Assembly: GCA_025800215.1 (NCBI GenBank)
Contig: JAOXSC010000221.1
Span: 1 to 64,000, forward strand
DNA: 64,000 nucleotides
Origin: Marinibacterium sp.
Lineage (GTDB): Bacteria; Pseudomonadota; Alphaproteobacteria; Rhodobacterales; Rhodobacteraceae
Direction of reading: 5' to 3'
Position numbers and translations under genes: made by a program. Below the pieces are notes generated by a model. The model made no database searches. It was given only the letters and a program-made list of their open reading frames with translations, and was not told the DNA's origin. Below, in pieces: positions 21,101 to 33,100 of this stretch. The stretch's first letter is position 1. Each line of letters opens with the position of its first letter.

Positions 21101-24100
21101 GTATCCTGTCGGTGGAAACCAGTGCTCTTGGGGCGCGCGTTCAAATCGACGCGGCGGGGAACGTTACGTATGATCCGACCACGGTGCAGGCCGCCATCGC
21201 CCTGGCCGAAGGCGAACAGCTGGTCGATACCTTCACCTACACGATCACGGACGGGCGCAAAGGCCAGTCGACTGCCACCGCGACCGTCTATCTTGAAGGC
21301 AGCAATGACGCGCCCACCGCCATTCTCGGTGTCTCTTATGCGGCCTTTTCCGTGGGCAGCCGCCGGGACGAAACAACGTTTAGGTCGACCCTTGACACAA
21401 AGCGCTATCTTTCCGATGTGGATGCGTCTGATACACTGACCTTTACCAGCCCGGACCTTCCGCCGGGGTTCGATCTGGATCCCGCGACCGGCATTCTGGG
21501 GCCTGTGGACCTGGCATCGCCCGAAGGCGCAGGCACGCACACGGTAACCATCGTGGCAACCGACCCCCATGGCCAAAGCGCGTCGCAGAGCATACGCCTC
21601 GTTGTGTCGCTGTTTCATGATTTTGGCGACGCCTATGCCGAAGGCAGCGATCCCGACGCGCAGCCAGCGATCGTGACCGATGCCGGCGGTGTCAGCCAGA
21701 TCGAGTTTGGCGATGGCGCGGCCCGCGACGGGGGCGATCTGAGCGTCGAGGCCTCGGGCCCCGAAAGTCCGTTTGGCAGCGATATTGACACCGTAACCTT
21801 TGGCGATGACGCGGCCGCCAATGACGGGTCCATCGTGGTGGATCTGGGCGCGGCCGCCGACACCGTGTCCTTTGGCGACAACGCGGCCGTTCAATCGGGC
21901 ATGATCCATGTGGATCTGGGCGCGGCGGATGGCGCTGGCGACGTGGTGCGCTTTGACGGTGTCGTTGCCGATGATGGCACCACACCGGCGGGCACCGTGA
22001 TCATCACCGGGTTCGAAGCCGGGATCGACCGTATCGACCTGAGCGGCAACAGCGCGCTCACCTCCGGCACATTGACCGTGACGACGGTGGGGGATGATCT
22101 GCATGTCAGCGCGCCCAACATCGCCTTCATCCTCGAAAACGGCGCGCTTGAAGGGGTGACGGCTGCGGATTTCGATGTTCAGCCCGGCGTGTATATCGAC
22201 TTTCTGCCGGTCGCCGAGCCGCGCAGCCTGCCCAGCTTTGGCGAACAGCTGGCCAATGATGCCACGCAAGGCTACCCGGATTTTGCGAACATCATCACGC
22301 TGGCGGATGGGCGTATCGTTGTCGCCTGGTCGGTCCAAGGTACCGCCGACGCCCCCGAAGAGCCTGTCGTTGCGCGCATCCTGAACCCCGATGGCAGCGT
22401 ATCGGTGTCCGATTTCCAGTTGAACACATCTGAGACAGGCGGATCCTTGGGTGTGCAGCTTGTCGCGCTTGATACCGGCGGGTTTGTCGCCTCCTGGGCA
22501 GGACAGTCTGCCAGCAGAGCGGATACTTCATTTGTCATGGCCCGGGCCTTTGGCGTCGATGGCAATCCCGTTTCGGACGAAATCATCATCAATCCGGCGG
22601 GCGTCGGCTCCGCCAGCAACGTGCGTGACATCGCGACACTGCCAAGTGGCGAGATTGTCGTGACATGGGACGAAGACGACAGTTCCGGCGGTCGGGACAC
22701 GCGGGCCGCGATCATTGACACATCGGGCGCAAGCGTTCTGGCCCCCTTCAAGGTGTCTGACACGGCCTCGGATGCAACCTTTCTGGGCGGCGTGACCGCG
22801 CTGGCCGACGGCCGTTTTGCCATCACATTCGTCGAGGATCAGGCCCTGCCCGGCGGCGATGACGTGGCTTCGGTGCGTCTGTTCGACGCCGATGGCACGC
22901 CTGTCAGCGACAATATCTATGTCGTGGGTGACAGTGCGGTAGATGCCGCCATCGTTGACAGACCGAACGGGATCGAAATATCGGGCCTGGCGGATGGCGG
23001 GTTCGTTGTCACCTGGCAGGCGGCCAATGCGCCATGGTCCGTTGGTGCACGTGTCTTCAACGCAGACGGAACCGCTCGTGGCGATGCGTTCCTGGTGGAT
23101 ACGGTCAGCCCCGCGGGCCTGAGCGCCAAGCAGCAGGACCCCAGCATTGTCGCGCTGCCGGATGGTCGTTTTGTGATCACATGGACGGCCAACAGCACCC
23201 CGCTGGACCCGGATCAGGCCGGTGTGCTGGGCCAGCTTTACGAAGCCGACGGCACCCCGGCCGGGGCGCAGTTCCTTGTCAACGAACTGACCGATGGCCG
23301 GCAGATCCGCTCGAGCATTACCGCGCTCGACGGTGACCGGATTGCCGTGGCATGGACAAGCGTCGATCTTTCGCAGGGGACCAGCCCCGACTACAGCATC
23401 AAACTGCGGATCCTCAAGGCCGATGGCACCCCCATCCCGCAGGCTGTGGACGAAGACAGCGCGCTGATCCTGCAGCCCACCGATCTTGTGGCCCCGTTTG
23501 ATGTGCGCGACGGGGAAACGCTGAGCATTGCGTCGGTGCAGAACAGCACCCTGGGCGCAAGCGTGACCATCAATGCAGAGGGTCAGGTGGTCTATGACCC
23601 AAGCGGCGCTGCCGAACTGCAGAGGCTTTCCAACAACGAAACCGTTCAGGACACCGTGGTCTATACGATCATCGACGGATCGGGGAACACCGTGAATGCG
23701 CGGCTCCAGATCGAGGTGCGCGGCATCGAAGATGGCCTGCGCATCTTGCAGGCAGTGCCCGCGCAGATCACCGAAGAGGTCGGCAGCGAGCTTGCCGCGC
23801 CCTCTGGCACGCCGCAGGTCGTGATCGACCTCAGGGATCATTTCGAAGATCCCGAACACGCGCCCCTGATCTTTGCTCTCGATGACGCCACGATCTCGGC
23901 CCTGGCCGGGTCCGACATCAGCTTTGACGCCGATGAAGGCGTGCTGAGGATCAATGACATCGACCGGATCGCAAGTGTCGGGGACTACGTGATCAGGGGC
24001 ACTGTGCAGGATGCCTCTGGCGACAGTGCAGATTTCTCGTTCTCGCTGGCCGTTGCGCTGAACCACAACTTCCTGGATGCGGCACATTCCGGCAACGGCC

Positions 24101-27100
24101 CGTCTGCGGGCGCATTTCAGGGCAGCAGCGTCGACGATACCGCGATCTTCGGGGATATGTCGGGGGCGGGGTCGGGCGCGCTGACGCTCGACACATTTGG
24201 CGGCGATGACATGATCACCGTGGGCGCCGATGCCGGGGCAAATTCCGGGTCGTTCCAACTGAATACAGGGGACGACAATGACAGCGTGACCGTCGGATCC
24301 GGTGCGGGGGCCGACGGGGTCGCCAGCTTTGATCTGGGTGCGGGTGACGACAGCCTGACACTTGGCGAAGGCGCAGCCGGTAGCACTGGCATGGTCGCGG
24401 TTCTGGCTGGCGACGGCGCCGACCAGGTGCAGTTTACAGGGGATTTGGCGGATGCAGGCGGGCTCGTCTCCATCAACCTTGGCCTTGACGATGCGGCCGA
24501 TCAGTTGCGGTTCGACGGCCAGGTCAACGCGCGGGTTCAGGTGACCGCGTTTGACAGCGATCGTGACGTGATCGACCTGTCGAACAACACCGCGATCGGC
24601 AATGAGGTCACCGTCAACGTGGATGGCGACGATCTGATTGTCTCGGCCACAGGGTTCAGACTGACGATCGTGGGGGGGGCGCTCGCACCGATCTCGGCGG
24701 CCAATTTCAACCTGGCCGATGGCATGACGCTGAGCATCCCGCTTGTGGTCGAAGATGAGCCTTCGGTCGTCGGCACGCTCGCTTCTGAAATCGTGGTGAA
24801 CGAGCAGACCGATGGCCGCCAGTTTAGTACGGATGTCGCGGTGCTTGAAAATGGCGATGTCGCATATGTCTGGTTAGATGATACGCGCGATACCGGTGCG
24901 GTGCCCGCTATCATGTTGCGCGTTCTCGCCGCGGATGGCACGGAAATCGTTTCCGAAACAGACATCCGGTCTGACACCAGTCTCCACGGCAATGTCCCCC
25001 AAGTGATTGCCCTGCCCGACGGCGGATATGCGATTGCGTGGAGTGCGCGGACCGGGATCGAATTTGATGTGAAGGCGCGGATCTTCAACGCCGATCACAC
25101 CGCGCGCACGGACGAGTTCGATCTTGCGGTTGAGACGAACGGGGACCAGAAAGGTCCGAAGCTTGCCCCGCTCGAGACGGGGGGATTTGTTGCAACCTGG
25201 CACAGTAGAGACGACGGCAACACCACCGAAGGAGCGGACGTTCGCGCCAGAATCTGGGACGCGGACGGAAACGCTGTGACCGGCGATTTCCCTGTGAACA
25301 CCGTCTCAAATGGTGAGCAGCTTCAATCTTCGGTCGCGGGCCTTGCCGGAGGTGGCTTTGTCACTGCCTGGATCGACTCGCCAGGGGGCAGCTATGACAT
25401 CGAGCTGCGGATCTTTGATGCGCTCGGTACCGAAGTAGTCGAGGGTTTCACCGCAAATCAGATCACCGACGGCCGCCAGGCTGTGCCGTCGGTCACGGCC
25501 TTGTCCGATGGAGGATTTGTCGTGGTCTGGGAAACTCCCGAGACTGATCCAACGCTCGGCGCGGAAGACGTCAAGGCGCGGGTTTTCGACGCGGATGGAC
25601 AGGCGCGCGGCGACGAATTCTTTCTCGCCAGCGATCGTTTCGGCGGCGAGGTCGATCCGGCCATCGCGGCCCTGTCCTCGGGTGGGTTTGTCGCCGTCTG
25701 GATGCAATACGACCCCGCAAGTGGCATCAATCGCATTAACGCTGGCCTCTTTGACAGCCAGGGCAACAAAACCCTGTCCGACTTCTTTGTGAGCGGACCG
25801 ACGTTGGACGGCGCAAGACCATCCGTCAGTGCCACCGCCGATGGCGGGTTCGTGGTGTCGTGGACGCGTGCAAATGGCCGGAACGACGATGTTCTAAGCC
25901 GGGTCTTTCCGGGTGATTTGCTGGCTGTACAAGCGGATGGCACCGCGGTGCGTGCCGCGCAGGCCAACACCCCGGTTGCAATCGACGTGGCCGATCTGCT
26001 GGCCAATGACTTTGACCCCGAAGGTGGCAGCCTGACCGTGATCAGTGTCGAAAACAGCGCCAATGGCGCGACGGTGACGCTGAGCGCGGATGGCACGATC
26101 ACCTACAACCCCAACCCATCCGACGCATTGGCTGCGCTTGCGCAGGGCGAGCTGCTTGAAGACAGCTTTGTCTATACCGTCGCCAAGGCCGATGGCACCA
26201 CGGCGCAGGGCACTGCCACGCTTTCTGTCATAGGCATCGAAGGTGGGGTGACGGTGACCAGCCTGATCCCGGATTTCGACCTGACCGCGGGCAATCGCGA
26301 AACCCCGGCAGATCCGACGGTGGTCGATTTCAACGATCATTTCGAAGATCCCGAAAACGGCCCTCTCAGCTTTGTCATCGACGGGCTGCCGGCCACCGGG
26401 TTCACCTTTGACGAGGCCACGGGCATTCTGACCCAGACCGATCCGGTTTCGTTTGCCGGGCTGGGCGAACACCAGATCACGGTGACCGCCACCGACAGTT
26501 CGGGCGAAAGCAACCAGATCAGCTTTGATCTGGATGTGCGGATGTCGCATATCTTCGGGTCGAGCTTTGCCGCAAACGAAGCGCGGGTTGATGATTTTCC
26601 GGCTGTCAGCCTGTCGGCCAGCGGCGGGGATGATTATCTGCAATTTGCCCATCACACCGCACGTTTTGGCGGTGATCTGAACATCACCACGGGTGCGGGT
26701 GACGACACGGTCACGCATCTCAGCTGGACCGCCCGCTATTTCGGATCGTCCTATGTGCTCCACACAGGGGCCGACAATGACACGGTAAGCTATCTGGCGC
26801 AGACTGCGGCCAATTCCGGCTATGCGGCGGTCAATCTGGGCACGGGCGATGACACCGTGTCGTTTGGCGCAGAAACGGCCCGCTTCAACGGGACTGTCGA
26901 GGTTGATGCAGGCCAGGGGGCCGATACGGTCAGCTTCGGTACGGGCACCGGAGCCGACAGCGGGACCGGCACCGTGACCGTTGATCTGGGCGCTGATACC
27001 GATGCCGACACGCTGGTGCTGACCGGCACGGTCGAAGGCACGATGCTGGTGCAGAACTTCACCGGCGGACAGGACAAGGTGGATCTGTCGCAGAATACCG

Positions 27101-30100
27101 AGATCGGCAACCATATCATCGCCTTTGTGGTGGATGACGACATCCTTCTGACCGGCACCAATTTCGCCGTTACGCTTGAAGGTGCCGCAGACGGGTTCAG
27201 CGCCGCCGACATGATCCTGGCGTCGGGCATGACATTCGACGTGGCCGCGCGTGCGGTCGACGATGTGTTCGGCACGCAGAGCGAATTCCTGGTCAATCAG
27301 CAGGGGGCCGACATCCAGTACGAGGTCGATGTCGCGACCCTGCCGGATGACGGTCTGGTCTATGTCTGGACGACAACCGACGAATCTCAGGACGGGGACA
27401 AGACCGCGATCAAGGGGCGCATCATCGACAAGTTCGGCGCCAGCACCGGCGTCGAATTCCTGGTCAATTCCACGGTCGATCAGGTGCAGAAAACACCATC
27501 CGTGACTGTCCTTGCAAATGGTGATTTTGTCGTCACCTGGGAATCTCTGGATAGCATCGCAGAACCCAACGGGTCATCGGATGTGCGCGCACGGGTCTTT
27601 TCCCCCGATGGCACGCCGCGCGGGGATGACTTCATCGTCAACGCGCTTACCGACACCAGCCAGTCTAATCCCGAGGTGGTCGCACTTGCTGGCGGCAGCT
27701 TTGCGATAACCTGGCAAAGCAGCGACGGCCAGGACGACAGCTCGGGCAGCGGGATCAAAATGCGCGTCTTCAAGGAAGGCGGGGCGCCCGCGCGCGACGA
27801 AGTCCTTGTGAATGCGCAAACTCAGGGCAACCAGACCGACCCCCATATCATCATGCTGCCCGATGAAAGCTATGTGGTGACATGGCTTGATGACAGCGGC
27901 ACGTTTGACAACGACAAAACCGGCGTTGTCGGGCGCATCTTTGACGAAGACGGCACCGCCTTGACCCCGGACTTTGTGGTGAACACGCAAGCGGCGGGCA
28001 TGCAGTTCACGCCGCGTCTGATCGCGCTGGACAATGGCACCTTTGTCGCGGCCTGGGCCACCGAAGTGGGTTCGGAAACACATATCAAGGCGCGAATCCT
28101 GGACGCAGGAACGGGCGCCGAGGTCAAATCCGAATTCCTGATCGGCACGGCTCCGGACGGTATCGAGCAGCAGTTCGACATCGAGGCCCTGACCGGCGGC
28201 GGCTTTGTCGCAAGCTGGGTCACGGGCGCCGACGACGGGCGCGACCTGATGGGGCAGATCTATGATGCCAATGGCGACACGGTCGTGCCGGCATTCGCGA
28301 TCGCTGATGACATCGCTCAGGCCCAGCTTCTGCCAAAGGTCACGGCGCTGTCTGGTGGTGGGTTTGCCGTGGGGTGGGTGACCCTGGATCCCGCTCAGGA
28401 CGGGTCGGGTGCCGCCGTCAAATCCAAGCTGTTTGACGCCGACGGCACCGCACTGGCCACCGCGCCTGCGCTGAACACGGTGAATTCCCTGTACTACTTC
28501 ACGTTGGCGGATTTCCTGGGGAACGATTTCGACCTTGATGGCGATACGTTCTCGATCACGGCGGTGGACAGCACCAGCGCGCTTGGGGCCAGCATCACCT
28601 TCATCGAGTTTGCGGGCTTTTTCACCTTTGACCTTGGAGCCTCGGCAGCATTGCAGGGGCTGGACGAAGGGTCTGTGCTGGAAGACAGCTTCAGCTACAC
28701 CATCACCGATGCCAACGGGCATACCGACACGGCGACGGTGCGGCTGACCTTTGCGCTCAACAACGACACACCGACGATCAGTCAGGTGACCAATGACCTG
28801 TCGATTGCAGCAGGCAGCCTGAACACGGCTGCCGATCCGGTGGTCTATGACTTCGGCGACTATTTCGAAGACCCCGAAAATGGTGCGCTGACCTATGCGA
28901 TCACGGGGGCGCCGACCGACGGCTTCGTCTTTGACACCGCCACCGGGGTGCTGACGCAGCTTGACCCGACCGCGCTGGACGGGGTGGGCGACTATGCGAT
29001 CACGGTCACGGCCACGGATGTCTATGGCGAAAGCGTCAGCCAGAGTTTCGACCTGAATGTACGGATCTGGAACAACTATCGGGTCGAATTCGGGAACGGG
29101 GACGTCAGCCCACCGATCACGGTGACCGGGTCCGAAGGCGACGATCATCTTGTGATCACCGACAGGCCTGCGGTCAACAATGGTGATGTGACCATCTCGA
29201 CGCTGGGGGGCGATGACACGTTCCGCATCGGCTGGGCGGCCGGGCTCAATGGTGGGTCCTTTGTGATCAATGCGGGCGACGGCGAGGATGATCTGAGCTT
29301 TGGCGACCGCACCGGTCGCGACGGTTTTGCGCGGATCGACGCCGGCAATGACAACGACCTCATCGTCCTTGGCAATGAAACCGCGCTGGATGGCGGCACG
29401 GTCGAAATCGACGCCGGATCGGGGGACAACACGATCGTCTTCGGGGCCGGGACGGCTGGCAATGGCGGCACGGTCGAAATCCACGCCGGATCGGGCGATG
29501 ACCTCTTCAGTTTTGACGCCCTGGCCGGGGCCAATGGCGGCACGATCGAAGTTGTGGCTGGCGACGGCAGCGATGTGGTCAGCTTTTCCACAGGGATCGG
29601 GTTCATCGTCAACGCGCCGCAGGCCGAGGCTGAGGTGCGGATCTCTCTTGCTACTCCGTTGAAAGCCAGTACCGGCGACCTTGCGGCCGACACGCTGCGC
29701 TTTAACGGCAACGTGGCCGGTGATGTCCTTGTCTGGGGCTTTGAGGCCGGGCTCGACAAGATCGACCTGTCGCAGAACATCGAAATCGGATCGTCGCTCG
29801 TGGCGGCGATGCAGGGTGATCATCTGGTTGTCACCGGGGGCTTTGGCAATTTTGAGTTCACCATCATGAATGGCGCACTGAATGGCGTTGGCGACGGTGA
29901 TTTCATCCTCGGAGGTGGCCGGAGCATCGAATTCACGCCCGAAGCCGAGGATGTCACCCTGGACGGCGCGGAAGCGCCCGCCAAGGCGGTCAGCACCATC
30001 CCCGGCAGCGACGTGCTGCGCTTTGAGCGTGACGGTGACGGCGACACGATCTCGATCCAGAGTGTCGCGGGCACCAGCAGCCTTGGCGCGCAGCTCACCC

Positions 30101-33100
30101 TGAATGCGGATGGGTCGATCTCGTATGATCCACGTGCGGCAGGCGGCGTTTTGGCGCTTCGCGCGGGCGAGACTGCGACCGATACCTTCAGCTATACCGT
30201 CACCGACGGGAACGGGAACACCGATACCGGCACGATCAGCCTGACCGTCGCCGGGGCCAATGACAGCGTGTTCAGCTCCGATACGCTTGACGACATCTCG
30301 GTGTCAGCGGGCAACCTGTCGGCGGCCGGGGCGGTGACGCTGTATGACCTGTCGCAGTATTTCAGCGATCCCGACGGGACAGCGCTGACCTTCCTGCAAC
30401 AGGACCTGCCTGCAGGGCTTTCGCTGGATGCGGTCACGGGCCTGCTGGTGCAGGATGACCCGACCGCCCTGGCCGGGATCGGCACCCATACCGTGATCCT
30501 GGCCGCCGAGGACGAAACCGGATCCAGCGCGATTCAGGCCGTGCAGATCACCGTGTCGCTGAACCACGACTTTGGCGATGACTATGGCAACCCGGCGATG
30601 GACCCGGACGTGGCGCCGGTTGGCCTGACCGGCACGGCCGAAGCGGACACCGCAGTGTTCGGCGATCGCCTTGCGGTTTTCCAAAGCGAGGTGACGATTG
30701 ATCTGGGGGATGGCAACAACAGCCTGTCGGCCGGGATTGATGCGGCCTCGGACCGCGGTGATCTGACGATCAGCACCGGCGACGATCTCGACAATGTCGA
30801 ACTGGGCGCTGGCGCAGGCCGGAACCGTGGCGAAATCGCGCTGAACACCGGGGCGGGCGATGACAATGTCCGTATCGGGGCGGATGCCGCCAGCGATGGC
30901 GGATCGCTTGAAATCTCGCTTGGCGCGGGATCGGACAGCGTGACATTCGGGTCCAATATCGGTGGTAACGGAACCCATGGCACCGGCTTTGTCAGCGTCG
31001 ATCTGGGCGCCGATGACGGTGCCGGGGATCTCATCGCCTTTGAAGGCAGCGTGCGCGGCCGGTTCGAAATCCACAACTTCGAAGCCGGGACCGACCTGAT
31101 TGATCTGACCGGATTGACCGGCGCCGGAAGCGGAATGCGCGTCGAACTGGATGGCGACGACCTGAAGCTTCGGGGCAGCAACTTTGACGTCGTGGTGATT
31201 GACGGTGCGCTGAAGAATATCGACCAGGATGATTTCCGGCTCGACCCGCAGGGCACGGTGCCGTCGATCGACTTTGTGCCCATTGCGACCCCCGTGGTGC
31301 TCAAGGGGTCGGGCGCGCCCGGCACACCGGATGAGGCCTATATCGACGCCAATACGTCCTTTGCCCTGCCCTTTGCCGAGACGCTCGCCGCGATCCACAA
31401 TCCGGATGGCGATCTGGTGGAACTGTTCGGGATCGCGAACAAGTCCACTCTGGGTGCCCAGCTGTCCTTTAGCGACATGAGCACAAGCGTGACCTATGAT
31501 CCGTCGCAATCGGATGCGATCCGGGCCCTGTCGGCTGGCGAAGTGGTCATGGACAGCTTTCAGGTCTTTTATCGGCGGGACTTCGGGGTGGCAGTGGACG
31601 TCACGGTCAATCTGTATATCGCGGGTCTCAACGATGCGCCCGAGGTGATCCAGGCGCTGACCGGCCACACGGTGGCGGCGGGCAGCCTCAATACCGGGGC
31701 GGGCAGCGCGGCGCTGGATCTGTCAGAGTTCATGGCTGATCCCGACAATGACGGCGCGATCTATTCGCTGATCGGGGATCTGCCGTCGGGCTTCACCTTT
31801 GACGAAACGACCGGCATCCTGACCCAGACCGACCCGACAGCGCTGGATGGGGTGGGCGACTATTCCCTGACGGCCGAGCTGGAAGACGCCTATGGCGAAA
31901 AGGTCAGCCAGAGCTTTGATCTGACGGTCCGGCTGCTGCATGACTTTGGCGACAACTATGGTGCCGCCGATGCCGGCCCGCTGACGGTGACCGGATCGGG
32001 TGGCGCGGACGAGGTCGGCTTTGGCGACCGCCTGGCCCACAACAGGGGCGATGTGACCATCAACACGCTTGCCGGAGATGACAGCATCAACCTCGGGGAC
32101 AATGCGGCAGACGCCGACGGGTCGGTGGCAGTCAATGCCGGGACAGGCGCTGACACCATCACCCTGGGCGGCGGTGCCGCGACGAATGGCGGCACGATCA
32201 ACATTGATCTGGGCACCGCTGACGGGGCTGTCGACGTGGTGGACATTGACGGGACGATCGGGGGCGATGTGTTCGTCACCGGTTTCGAAAGCGGCACCGA
32301 CCGGATCGACCTGACCGACGCGCTGTCGTCGGGCGACAATGTGATCGTCCGCACGGGGGCCACATCCACGCTGATTACGGCCAGCAGCCTGTCGCTCGTG
32401 GTCGAAGGCAGCGTGTCGCGGTCTGACATCGACGTGGCCAGTGGCGTCATGCTCTCCGAGGTGGTCAACACCGTGCCCCGTGTGGTCGGCGATTTCCCGG
32501 CGGTGATCGTCGGGCATGCCGGGGCGACGGCCGTGTTCAGCGATGTCGATCTGGGATCCTATTTCCGGGACGACGATGTCATGAGCTTTGCCATCACCGG
32601 CCTGCCAGCGGAATTTGCCCTGTCCGAAACCGGTGTGCTGAGCATGGTCAGCCCCCCTGCCCTTGATCAGGCCGGGCGTGTCGACACGGTGACGCTCAGC
32701 GTGACGGACCGGACCGGCCAGAGCGTTCAGCGCAGCTTTGATCTGGTGCTGGGCCGGGCCAAGACCTTCGGGGATCTGCATGTGTCGGATGTGACGGGCA
32801 CGGCCTATGGCGATGTGCTCGGCTTCGGCGCGCAGACCAGCTATACCACGGCCGTCACGGTGGATGCCCTGGGCGGTGACAATGTCATCAGCTTTGGCGA
32901 CGCCGCGGGCACCGGGCTTGTTGCAAGCACACCAACCGGCCATCCCATCATCATCCCGGGCCAGCTGTCGGTGGTGACAGGTGATGGCCAGGATCGCATC
33001 ACCTTCGGCGCCGGTGCGGCCGAAGGCTCTGCCGGCAACATCCTGATCACCGCCGGTGGCGGCAAGGATCTGATCGAGTTTGGCACCGACCTGGCCAAAG

